Below, piece after piece: positions 29,316 to 37,828 of a DNA stretch of 64,000 nucleotides. Source of the DNA: OLB9 sp041392785. GTDB taxonomy: Bacteria; Bacteroidota; Bacteroidia; Chitinophagales; Saprospiraceae. The position numbers and the translations under genes were made by a program. The stretch is from assembly GCA_041392785.1 (NCBI GenBank), contig JAWKLK010000005.1:124001-188000 (forward strand), written 5' to 3'. How positions within the stretch are numbered: position 1 is the first letter of the stretch; the number at the start of each line of letters is the position of its first letter. The notes below the pieces were generated by a model. The model searched no databases and had not been told where the DNA came from. It worked only from the letters and a program-made list of their open reading frames with translations.

Positions 29316-31033
29316 TAATTGGTCGAGGTTTGAGGTGAAGTAATCAAGTTTCCTTCTATTGGGAAAATACCAAATTGTGGGATGGAGATAGTTCCTGAAT
29401 AATTTTTAGTATCCAACGTCAAATCAAAGTCTATTTTGGTAGGCTGACCGAGATCAGCGTTAATAGTGAAGGATAATTTATTGTCATTCAATTCTATATT
29501 AAAAGCAGAGTCAGGCTCACTAGGAGATGAATCCGAGATGATCTCAATGGCCAAATTTGAATTTTCATTTGAAATTTTCATCGTTCCTTTTTCAATAGAC
29601 CCTGGAATGTTTACAGTGTATGACCAGGTACCCAAATATTTTGTGTTTTTCGAGTCAATTTTACTTTCATTAGTGTTCTTTTTTTCAGAAGGAAATTTTT
29701 TCCCTTCTACAAAAACTGCAATGATACTTGATTTGTCATTAAAATACGGTTTATCGGTCAGAATAAGATTTGCCAACTTGCCTTTTTCGATAGTTCCTAC
29801 CCACTTATCTATTCCTAAAACTACAGCTGGATAGGTGGTCAAGGCCGCTAAAGCTGCATCAGGGGAAAGCCCATTTTTTATATAAGTTAATATACTTTTC
29901 TTAAAATCTTGTGATTTTGCACTTAGTAAACTAAACCCAAAAGGAATGCCACTTTTTTCTAAAAAAGCTGCTTGTTTTTGGTGATCCTCGATGCTCTTTT
30001 GCTTTAATGAATCAAAATGTAATTGCTCTGGAAAGATAGTATTACTGGTGCTAGACAAACTATCTTGTTTTGTTTTTGAGGTATCTTTCTTTGATTCAGA
30101 TTGTGGGAGTTCTAGTGATAAAAATACATTCGCTCCAACTTGTTTTATTGGCTCGGTACATAGCCAAGCTTGTTTTACGTCCACCAATGACAACTTGAAA
30201 CTTAGTTCTTCACACAAATTGGTTGCCTTATGAATGTCTTTCAAATTGGAAGCGGCAAAAAATACGGGTTTAGCTTTGGTGGTGATCGGAACTAATGCAT
30301 CCAACTCTGCTGAAAATGCAGGCCGTGGTCTCCCTATAGGCGATTTAATATAGGTTTCCTCTTGGATTTTATAGTTTTTTGCTCTGATAAATAGTTCCCT
30401 AAATTTTGCCATTATACCTATTGATGTTGATGGGAAAGCTCTGGATGCATTTTGTAAATTCATCGCAGTACCAGAAGACTTGGACAAAGTTAAACGGTCA
30501 GATGAACCTTCACCAAGCAGGATAATACTGGATTGGCCAGGTAAAAAAGGCCCTTTGGGCGCAATATTCGCCAAGGTGATTCCTACATTTCGCCATTCTG
30601 AAATAGATTTTTCTGCTTGATTGAAGACAGACATTCCCAGAATTTGAGGAGATATACCCACTAAATTATCTGCTGGCAATAAAGGATTTTCTATTTTCGG
30701 TGTTTCTTTTTTCTCTGAATTAGATATACCTATATGCGAAAACCCATCAATAAATCCAGCATAAACAAACATACTATCTCCTTTAATAATCTGAGCATTG
30801 TACATCTGCAAATTTTTACCAATTTCAACAATCAAACCATCTTTAATCAGTAGGTCAGTATGATCTAAAATTATACCTGGTTTTTGTACCACAGTTGCAT
30901 TCTTTATGATATAAATATGTGGTAATGGTTTGGCATCTTCGCTATTTTGACCAAATAATGGAAAGACAATCATCCAAAATAGTAAGAAAAAATACTGTCG
31001 CACTTTGTTTTGATTTTTAGCAAAAGTAATCAT
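29315..31033 (-). CDS. amidohydrolase-like protein, diverged, with C-terminal beta domain
   Basis: 572-residue exported protein (signal peptide to about residue 27, PLFGQ). The amidohydrolase frame is recognisable from GFIDGFSHIG near the start of the barrel and from ALAALTTYPAVVLGIDKWVG and GKLANLILTDK near its end. Catalytic histidines are lost: the HxH position reads GFSHIG with one His only, and the mid-barrel ligands are missing. About 110 extra C-terminal residues (YLGTWSYTVNIPG onward) look like a small lipocalin-type beta domain. It is the first gene of the three-gene run. Confidence 0.75.
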   Translation of the reverse strand: MITFAKNQNKVRQYFFLLFWMIVFPLFGQNSEDAKPLPHIYIIKNATVVQKPGIILDHTDLLIKDGLIVEIGKNLQMYNAQIIKGDSMFVYAGFIDGFSHIGISNSEKKETPKIENPLLPADNLVGISPQILGMSVFNQAEKSISEWRNVGITLANIAPKGPFLPGQSSIILLGEGSSDRLTLSKSSGTAMNLQNASRAFPSTSIGIMAKFRELFIRAKNYKIQEETYIKSPIGRPRPAFSAELDALVPITTKAKPVFFAASNLKDIHKATNLCEELSFKLSLVDVKQAWLCTEPIKQVGANVFLSLELPQSESKKDTSKTKQDSLSSTSNTIFPEQLHFDSLKQKSIEDHQKQAAFLEKSGIPFGFSLLSAKSQDFKKSILTYIKNGLSPDAALAALTTYPAVVLGIDKWVGTIEKGKLANLILTDKPYFNDKSSIIAVFVEGKKFPSEKKNTNESKIDSKNTKYLGTWSYTVNIPGSIEKGTMKISNENSNLAIEIISDSSPSEPDSAFNIELNDNKLSFTINADLGQPTKIDFDLTLDTKNYSGTISIPQFGIFPIEGNLITSPQTSTN

Positions 31034-31134
31034 TGGTTAACAAATTTATACTTATTTAATAAAAAATTAAGACTAGTTGTTATTTTTGAACTATGAATTT
31101 ATAAAATCCAATTTTTAATTGTACAATAAGTAAA

Positions 31135-32133
31135 ATGAAATACTTTTATTTTTTCACTGGTTTCATTATAATAGGTTATTTGTTGGGACCGCGAGTTACC
31201 TTTGACACACCTAAGTTATTAGACACTGAAATAGAAACACCAATACTAAAACTAGATGATTTTATTCATAATAGTGAATCCCTTATCTCTGATTTGAAGC
31301 CAGGCAATGAAGCAAAAATCATTTGGGCCAATGACAGTCTAAAAAATAAGACAGAATATGCCTTGGTGTACTTGCATGGATTTTCAGCATCACATGAGGA
31401 GGGTGCACCAATTCATACTGATTTTGCAAAACGATATGGCATGAATCTCTACCTTACGAGGTTAGAAGATCATGGTCGCGCAGATCCCAATTCACTTAAA
31501 AATCTTACTCCTGAAAATTTCACACAGTCAGCAGAAGATGCTTTAGATATAGCCAAAAAACTTGGTGAAAAAGTCATAGTGATGTCCTGTTCTACAGGAG
31601 GAACTTTAAGTTTAATTCTTGCCGCTGCCGGTGAAAAAATTGATGCTTTGATCCTTTACTCCCCAAATATTGATATAGCTGATCCTAAATCTGATTTACT
31701 CATGTTGCCATGGGGTAAGCAGATGGCAAAGATCGTTTTAGGAGGAGAAAATTACAAGATACAATATGACGAAATGGGTCAAAAGTATTGGAATCCATCG
31801 TATCATTATAATAGCCTATTTGCACTTAAATCATTGATAAACACTTATATGAATGAGGAAACATTTAAGAAGGTAACTACTCCAGTATTTGTGGGATATT
31901 ACTACCTAGATGAAGATCATCAAGATGATGTGGTATCAGTAGAACGAATGAAAGAAATGTTTGACCAATTAGGAACGCCTCCTGAAGCAAAACATATACA
32001 GGCTTTCCCAGAATCCGGCCATCATGTCATTTCCTCTTATATCATGTCAAAAGATGTAACAGGATTGGAAGATGCAACTTTTCAATGGGCAGAATCAATT
32101 TTAGGATTGATGCCTATTCAAGATAATCGATAG
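31135..32133 (+). CDS. alpha/beta hydrolase
   Basis: 332-residue alpha/beta-hydrolase with a single N-terminal membrane segment or uncleaved signal (about residues 3-20). The oxyanion-hole motif YLHGFSASHEE is followed by the nucleophile elbow in VMSCSTGGTLSL (Ser-Cys-Ser-Thr-Gly instead of GxSxG), an acidic residue in YYYLDEDHQDD and the catalytic His in ESGHHVISS. The substrate is unknown; monoglyceride-lipase or carboxylesterase-like activity would be typical. It stands alone between divergent and convergent neighbours. Confidence 0.82.
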   Translation: MKYFYFFTGFIIIGYLLGPRVTFDTPKLLDTEIETPILKLDDFIHNSESLISDLKPGNEAKIIWANDSLKNKTEYALVYLHGFSASHEEGAPIHTDFAKRYGMNLYLTRLEDHGRADPNSLKNLTPENFTQSAEDALDIAKKLGEKVIVMSCSTGGTLSLILAAAGEKIDALILYSPNIDIADPKSDLLMLPWGKQMAKIVLGGENYKIQYDEMGQKYWNPSYHYNSLFALKSLINTYMNEETFKKVTTPVFVGYYYLDEDHQDDVVSVERMKEMFDQLGTPPEAKHIQAFPESGHHVISSYIMSKDVTGLEDATFQWAESILGLMPIQDNR

Positions 32134-32162
32134 TTCTATGTGATTGTTTAGGGATATCGTTC

Positions 32163-32303
32163 AAAAAACAAGCGATGGTAAATGGAGAGTCAAAAGTACG
32201 TCTATCGCCAAGTAAGAATAATATGAATTAACTATTGATAATCAAGGCGATAGAAAAAGCATTTTGACTCGGAAATGCACGGTGCTTCGCAATCGCCTTT
32301 TTT
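32163..32303. repeat. long imperfect inverted repeat between convergent genes
   Basis: GAGTCAAAA...TCTATCGCC (32187-32209) pairs with GGCGATAGA...TTTTGACTC (32246-32270), giving 18 paired positions around a 36-nt loop. Outside this, AAAAAA with GCGAT (near 32163-32176) can pair with ATCGC and TTTTTT (about 32292-32303). The location between the ends of convergent genes fits a bidirectional terminator; a MITE-like remnant is the alternative. Confidence 0.6.
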
Positions 32304-32379
32304 AAACTGATAATCAATAATATATAATACCAAGCAAGCACTATTAAATACTTAGCACTAGAAAAAACAATTAGAAAGC

Positions 32380-33210
32380 TTATTCTTTTACATGCGCAGA
32401 TACCGCTTGCAATACAGACTTATCAGAGGCAGATTTATGAGATATCATTGCTATAACTTCCATTCTTTCTGGTTGCCATAATCCTTCTACAACAGGAAGG
32501 GTATGGCTAAAAGATTTCTTGTAAAGCTGATCTTTCTTAAGATTACTTCCGAATGCATCACCATCAAATGCAGTTATCATATCCATAAGTACATGATTGT
32601 GAGTATAATCGGGTATAATTGTACCTCCATCATATTGCGCATCTATTATTCCCGATTCTGTAAGGTATACACTTATAAAATAATTATCATTCAAGTCTAC
32701 CAATGGTATTGCTGTAATATCTACATTTAGCACCCGAGAATCCACATTATAATTGGTCTCGATCAGTATGTTGAGGACATGAGGTTTTGAAAGTTCACTC
32801 TCTACTGCACCCAGCCATTTGTCAGGAACTATATCAGTGATGCTCCCAAAACTATTCGGCACTCTATTGATTGATGCGGCCGGTTTACCAAGTAAATCAG
32901 TAAATGACAATTCAAGATTCTTGGCATCTTCATTTCTAAAATCATACTTACTTTTATCTTTGATTGGATCAGATAAAAGTTTGCCATGAATTCCTACCAC
33001 TATAACCCTACCAGGATATTTATCGAGTATAAAATCAGAAGCTATGGCTCCTCTCGGACAATTAGTACAACTTACTCCTGTCAGTTCTTCCAAAAGGACT
33101 ACTCTCTCTGAATCAGGAATGACGGGCTCAGTAATTTCTAAAGGTATTTCATTACAACTATGCAAAAAGAAAATTACTAAAACAAAAAATACAATCTTAA
33201 AATATCTCAT
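32380..33210 (-). CDS. Omp28-related lipoprotein
   Basis: 276-residue lipoprotein with lipobox LHSC (Cys 19). It shows the Omp28 pattern: VLLEELTGVSCTNCPRG, a thioredoxin-like CxxC segment at about residues 48-56, followed by an Asp/Leu-rich domain. Omp28 of Porphyromonas is a surface adhesin-like protein; a redox or folding role is also possible given the CxxC. It is 18 nt downstream of the DUF6029 gene and probably in one operon with it. Confidence 0.82.
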   Translation of the reverse strand: MRYFKIVFFVLVIFFLHSCNEIPLEITEPVIPDSERVVLLEELTGVSCTNCPRGAIASDFILDKYPGRVIVVGIHGKLLSDPIKDKSKYDFRNEDAKNLELSFTDLLGKPAASINRVPNSFGSITDIVPDKWLGAVESELSKPHVLNILIETNYNVDSRVLNVDITAIPLVDLNDNYFISVYLTESGIIDAQYDGGTIIPDYTHNHVLMDMITAFDGDAFGSNLKKDQLYKKSFSHTLPVVEGLWQPERMEVIAMISHKSASDKSVLQAVSAHVKE

Positions 33211-33228
33211 CAGTTATATTTTTGAAAC

Positions 33229-34875
33229 TTAAAATGTTGTCGTCATACTAAATCTAACACCACTAAATGCAGGCTCTAATCTGCAAATACCGCCACTACA
33301 TACTACTCCTTCTACCTGTTTCACATATCTAAGGCTGTATCTTTGGCCGTTTTGATTGTAGACAACGCCAAGTGTAGGATAGAGGGTTTTCTTTATCTCA
33401 TTATATGCATTTGGTTTCTTTGGAGACACATTATACATAGCCGAAGCTTCAAAAATCCAATGTGGTGCCATACTAAATTCTGCTAAACCAAATAACCAAC
33501 TGCCGTAATCTTGTTCAGTATGCATATATTGAGTTTCTACTCTTAATGCCCTCTTGGGCGTAAATTTATATAAGAAATCTACAAAAGGTGTAATACTTTG
33601 TACCACATCCACATTGGCTTTGGATTCATATATCTCTTGGTTGTAACGTAGTGCTTGAACACCAGATGTAATTTGCCATTTTCTGCTATGCTTGTACTGA
33701 ATTTCTGTAAATATTTCTTGAAATAATTGGTCACCATCCAGGTTTTCGATATTAGAATAGTTAACATTGATGTTCAATTTTTTATTTAATTTATACTTCA
33801 CATCTAGGGCATACGCTAACTCAGAAATTTCTTGCGCAGCTGGGTTGTATCTCGCTGTAAGTCTATAAGTATTTTGCCTATTGAGAGGAGTAAGATAGTT
33901 TAAAAGACCTCTAAGTAATCTCTGGTTTGGATCTATACGAAAACTAAAATTTTTTGTCCTCTTAAATTCACCTGTCAGTCCTAAGTTCCCTGTAACAAAG
34001 GAGATACTATTGTAAAAAATGCTTCCGTCTTCGTTTTCGTATTTTCCTTGAATTGGTTCGCCTACCAGTTCAGCTTTAAGTGCAAATGGATTGTAATACA
34101 CATCATTTGCCTTATAAGCGAATTCAGAGTACCAATTAATTCCTTTATAACTGAGTGTATTATAGATGGTAGTTGCAATGGCATTGTATTTAGGACTAAA
34201 CCTATCTACTTCCAAATATCCTCTTAAAGAGTTGACTATTTCTACCATATTTTCATCAGAAATAGTCCTGTCTACAAATCCGAGTCCAGGAGCAAGCGTC
34301 AAAGGCGATTCCTCTCCAAAAGATAAAAAACCTTCAAGTTTTACACCTTTTATATTGCCTGTGAACACTTCAAATGCATTCTTTTGTCTGCCTACAAACG
34401 CTGTAGCACTCCAAGTATCACTAAAATGATATTTTCCTGATATACCATATAATGCATTGTCAATAAATAATGGCCTAGTTTCAAACGCTCTAAATATAAA
34501 ACCACTTCCTATTTGATCATAAAGATAGCCAGCACTGAGGTCTAGTTTTGCTAAAGACTTTTTTATAAACCACCTACCTATACCCATATCTGAGTATGAA
34601 CCAGTCGGTATGCGAAGATTGGAATTGTTATACATATCGAAACGCACACCTGCTGCAAAGTCATTTTTCACATAATTTATATTCAGCCACGCCTCACCAC
34701 CAAATATTTGGTGATCATACTGAGGAGTATTTATAGCTCCGATGGCAGAATCCCTTAAAAAAACATTTGCATTGGTTTCAAAAGCTCCTGAAAATGTGCC
34801 ACTGTCTTGTCCAAAAATTGTAGAAGTTATCAAAACAAAGAAAAGAAATGAGAGAATAAGTCGATTTACTATCAT
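33229..34875 (-). CDS. DUF6029-type outer-membrane protein
   Basis: 548-residue protein with a signal peptide (about residue 22, STIFGQ) and a long run of alternating amphipathic beta strands ending in Phe (VRFSMTTTF), as expected of an outer-membrane beta barrel. It matches what I know as DUF6029, a Bacteroidota family of unknown function usually next to an Omp28-like lipoprotein, as here. I chose the ATG at 34875 because it puts the signal peptide at the N-terminus; an ATG at 34920 would add 15 polar residues. Confidence 0.78.
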   Translation of the reverse strand: MIVNRLILSFLFFVLITSTIFGQDSGTFSGAFETNANVFLRDSAIGAINTPQYDHQIFGGEAWLNINYVKNDFAAGVRFDMYNNSNLRIPTGSYSDMGIGRWFIKKSLAKLDLSAGYLYDQIGSGFIFRAFETRPLFIDNALYGISGKYHFSDTWSATAFVGRQKNAFEVFTGNIKGVKLEGFLSFGEESPLTLAPGLGFVDRTISDENMVEIVNSLRGYLEVDRFSPKYNAIATTIYNTLSYKGINWYSEFAYKANDVYYNPFALKAELVGEPIQGKYENEDGSIFYNSISFVTGNLGLTGEFKRTKNFSFRIDPNQRLLRGLLNYLTPLNRQNTYRLTARYNPAAQEISELAYALDVKYKLNKKLNINVNYSNIENLDGDQLFQEIFTEIQYKHSRKWQITSGVQALRYNQEIYESKANVDVVQSITPFVDFLYKFTPKRALRVETQYMHTEQDYGSWLFGLAEFSMAPHWIFEASAMYNVSPKKPNAYNEIKKTLYPTLGVVYNQNGQRYSLRYVKQVEGVVCSGGICRLEPAFSGVRFSMTTTF

Positions 34876-35054
34876 TTTGTGATTGTGTCTGTTACCGCAA
34901 ATATAAAAATTTACCTTCAATAGTTAGTGGTTTTTAAATAAATAGAATAAATCTCCTCTGATGGTAATTACTAAAAGTATCAGTTACGACTTTCCACAGT
35001 ATAATATGACGATAACAACTAGAAAATAAAAAGTAATAAGTGAAGATTACCTCA

Positions 35055-36257
35055 TTAATATTCGGTAGAAAAGACATGATGAAGAATTTCTTTATCTTCC
35101 TCAGTCATTTCAATGCCACGCCTACGCATGACTATAACTGCTGTTTCTATAGCTTTCTGCCATTGATGGGTAGTAAAACCAGCGGCACCTCCCCAAGAAA
35201 AGGATGGAATAAATGTGCGAGGAAAACCGTCTCCAAAAATATTACAAGCTATCCCTACAACAGTTCCCGTATTAAGCATAGTATTAATCCCTGTTTTTGA
35301 GTGATCCCCCATGACCAACCCACAAAACTGCAAACCTGTATCCGTGAAGCTCTTCTCTTTATAAGACCATGTTTTGACAGGCAAATAATTGTTTTTCAAA
35401 TTTGAACTATTGGTATCAGCGCCAAGGTTACACCATTCCCCTATGACACTATTGCCCAAATAGCCATCATGGCCTTTATTAGAATTCGCAAAAAAGACTA
35501 CATTTTGCACTTCTCCACCTACTTTACAGTTCGGTCCAATTGTGGTCTCCCCATAGATTTTAGCACCCACCTTGACAGTAGCATGATTGCCTATTGCTAG
35601 AGGACCTTTTAATACGCTATTCTCCATAATTATTGCACCTTCACCTATGTAAATCGGCCCATCTGTTGTATTGAGAATGCAACACTCCATGGTTACATTA
35701 TCTTCAAGAAATACTGGATTATCGCCGAGTATTCGATTGGTATCTGAGATCTCTGCGCTTTGTCGTTCTCCTACAACCAGGGAATAATCTTGTTTTATTT
35801 CGTGTCCATTTTCCTTAAAAATATGATGTGGTCTATACATTCTCTTCGTTTGCAATTCTACTGCTTCAGGCAATGAAAAGCTCCTTAACTCGGAAAATCC
35901 TTCGGATGTGTTTTGTAATTTTTCAAGAAAATGTCTATTTACTTTTGCCGCAACTAGCTCATCCCCTGAAAACATAGCACTATCTTCTGGCAAATCATAG
36001 ATTTCATTTATCAAGCCTATGTGAGGTAAAAAAGTGGCATTGATCAGAATATTTTCATCTCCTATTTGTACTGGGTACTTTTTTGAAAGGTAATCTTGTG
36101 TAATGTCACTGCACGAGCAATTTAAATGTTTCTCCCATTTCTCTTTGACTGTAAGTATGCCTATCCTCATTTCACTTACAGGCCTTGTAAAAGTCAATGG
36201 AAGAAGATCATACCAATGTTCGTCACCAAACAGAATCACATTTCCTTTTTCGATCAT
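35055..36257 (-). CDS. Bacteroidota-type GlmU family sugar nucleotidyltransferase
   Basis: 400-residue two-domain protein. The N-terminal half (VILFGDEHWYDLLPLTFTRP) is a diverged nucleotidyltransferase domain; the C-terminal half has hexapeptide repeats of a left-handed beta helix (for example YIGEGAIIMENSVLKGPLAI). This layout is the alternative GlmU family of Bacteroidetes, proposed to make UDP-GlcNAc for peptidoglycan and lipopolysaccharide. Biochemical assignment rests on family inference. It has its own transcription unit after the L31 terminator. Confidence 0.85.
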   Translation of the reverse strand: MIEKGNVILFGDEHWYDLLPLTFTRPVSEMRIGILTVKEKWEKHLNCSCSDITQDYLSKKYPVQIGDENILINATFLPHIGLINEIYDLPEDSAMFSGDELVAAKVNRHFLEKLQNTSEGFSELRSFSLPEAVELQTKRMYRPHHIFKENGHEIKQDYSLVVGERQSAEISDTNRILGDNPVFLEDNVTMECCILNTTDGPIYIGEGAIIMENSVLKGPLAIGNHATVKVGAKIYGETTIGPNCKVGGEVQNVVFFANSNKGHDGYLGNSVIGEWCNLGADTNSSNLKNNYLPVKTWSYKEKSFTDTGLQFCGLVMGDHSKTGINTMLNTGTVVGIACNIFGDGFPRTFIPSFSWGGAAGFTTHQWQKAIETAVIVMRRRGIEMTEEDKEILHHVFSTEY

Positions 36258-36331
36258 AATTGTTTTTACTTAAATGATGTAATTTAATAACGCATGCTGA
36301 CCCAAATTGTCACAAAAATCAATAAAAATGT

Positions 36332-36366
36332 AAAAAAAAAGCCCAAAACTTGTGTCTTGGGCTTTT
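36332..36366 (-). terminator. terminator of the L31 gene
   Basis: AAAAGCCCAA (36337-36346) pairs with TTGGGCTTTT (36357-36366). On the minus strand the stem ends in a run of nine or more T, 24 nt after the L31 stop codon. Confidence 0.9.
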
Positions 36367-36389
36367 CAATTATGCTAAAGAAGCAAAAA

Positions 36390-36647
36390 CTATTTCTTTT
36401 GAAATTTTGAAAACTTCTTGTTAAATTTATCAATACGTCCTGCAGTATCCACGAATTTTACCTTACCAGTGAAAAATGGATGGGAGAAAGCTGATATTTC
36501 CATTTTGATTAATGGATATTCTTTACCATCTGTAAACACTGCTGTATCACGAGTTTTTGCACATGACCTAGTCAAAATCATTTCATCATTGGAAATGTCT
36601 TTGAACACTACCATTCTATAATCTTGTGGATGAAGATCCTTTTTCAT
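36390..36647 (-). CDS. rpmE2: 50S ribosomal protein L31 type B
   Basis: 85-residue ribosomal protein of the large subunit. It begins MKKDLHPQDYRMVVFKD and contains ISAFSHPFFTGK, both typical of L31. The zinc-binding cysteine pairs of type A L31 are absent, so this is the zinc-independent type B form, usual in Bacteroidota. A consensus promoter precedes it and a terminator follows, making it monocistronic. Confidence 0.95.
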   Translation of the reverse strand: MKKDLHPQDYRMVVFKDISNDEMILTRSCAKTRDTAVFTDGKEYPLIKMEISAFSHPFFTGKVKFVDTAGRIDKFNKKFSKFQKK

Positions 36648-36705
36648 TTTAACTATGATTATTCTATTAACTTAAAATTTATAATCCCTTTTTTTAAAAG
36701 GAACA

Positions 36706-36737
36706 CAAAGGTAAGACAATCAAACTAATATTCAAAA
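36706..36737 (-). promoter_or_regulatory. promoter of the L31 gene
   Basis: Read on the minus strand: TTTTG (complement of 36733-36737), exactly 19 nt, then TACCTTTG (complement of 36706-36713). This is a full match to the Bacteroidota vegetative promoter TTTG-N19-TAnnTTTG and lies about 58 nt before the start codon. Confidence 0.88.
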
Positions 36738-36760
36738 CTTTGACAAAATATTTTTTATGA

Positions 36761-37765
36761 TTAATGGCTACACAACCCTTGAATAATATGGAATGTATCA
36801 TGTAAGGCAAATAGGCTTTCTTTTACTTTCGCATCATTTCTCTTTTTAGAGGCAAGTTTATGTACCATCTTGCTTCCTTCTACCAATTGATTAATAGCTG
36901 TCTTTATTTCTGGGGAATTAAAGGAAGCAGGGATTTGTGATTTGGCTAAGTTTTCCGCTTTTTCGACCATCTCACCTGATCTGGTGCGAATAGGAGTGAA
37001 ATCTCCTTCTTCCATTGGATGGAAGGTTTGCGCCATTACTTTATGAAACTGTTTCAATTCTATCCATGAATCCTTCTCTATTTTTACTAAAAATGGACTT
37101 TTCATTGCGGCATCATAATTTTCACTTACTTTTTCCCAATCTAAAACATTCCATATAGCACTAAGGTAATCACCTCTTTTATTTTGATATTTGAGATAAT
37201 AGGCATGCTCCCAAACATCGATACCTAAGATAGGAATACCCCGTTCATTACCAGCGGCATCCATGATAGGATTGTCTTGGTTTGCAGTGGATGAAACTGC
37301 CAATTTCTTTTCTGGCGTCACATATAACCATGCCCATCCTGAACCGAATCTTTTTGCAGCAGCCTGATTTAATGCTCTTTTAAGGCTATCTAATCCACCA
37401 AATGTCTTTTGAATGCTTATATCCAATTCTCCATTTGGAGTTTTATCAGGTTCTGAAGAAAGGAGTGTCCAAAACAAAGAATGATTATAGTGCCCACCTC
37501 CATTATTTCTGATAGCTGATCCTCTTGCTTCTGCATTTAAAAGTAAATCATCTAAGGGTGTAGTAGCCATTTTACTTCCCTTTAATGCATTGTTTAAATT
37601 CGTAACGTATGCTTGGTGGTGCTTGGAATAATGAATCTCCATTGTCTGCGCATCAATATAAGGTTCCAACGCATTATATGAATACTCCAATGGAGGCAAT
37701 GCGAATTGTCCAATAGCCGACACAAAAGTGAAGACTAAAATAGAAAAAAGGTTAAAATATTTCAT
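36761..37765 (-). CDS. secreted Fe/Mn superoxide dismutase with extra C-terminal domain
   Basis: 334 residues, about 130 more than a normal SOD. A signal peptide (to about residue 19, VSAIGQ) precedes a complete Fe/Mn-SOD domain (about 22-222) with metal ligands His 45 (IHYSKHHQAYV), His in GGHYNHSLFW, and Asp/His in GIDVWEHAYY. The remaining 105 residues are helical and His-rich (FHKVMAQTFHPMEEGD, SKMVHKLASK, ALHDTFHIIQGLCSH) and look like a metal- or heme-binding helical bundle; I do not recognise the family. Location is periplasm or cell surface. It is monocistronic. Confidence 0.9.
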   Translation of the reverse strand: MKYFNLFSILVFTFVSAIGQFALPPLEYSYNALEPYIDAQTMEIHYSKHHQAYVTNLNNALKGSKMATTPLDDLLLNAEARGSAIRNNGGGHYNHSLFWTLLSSEPDKTPNGELDISIQKTFGGLDSLKRALNQAAAKRFGSGWAWLYVTPEKKLAVSSTANQDNPIMDAAGNERGIPILGIDVWEHAYYLKYQNKRGDYLSAIWNVLDWEKVSENYDAAMKSPFLVKIEKDSWIELKQFHKVMAQTFHPMEEGDFTPIRTRSGEMVEKAENLAKSQIPASFNSPEIKTAINQLVEGSKMVHKLASKKRNDAKVKESLFALHDTFHIIQGLCSH

Positions 37766-37828
37766 ATATAAAAGTATTTAGAAATACAATTATTAACAAC
37801 CATATATCATAAAAGATTATAAAAATTA

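Noticed and set aside
36258..36331. Extra regulatory element between the GlmU-like and L31 genes
   Set aside because: Apart from the L31 terminator the stretch is short and AT-rich with no clear boxes.
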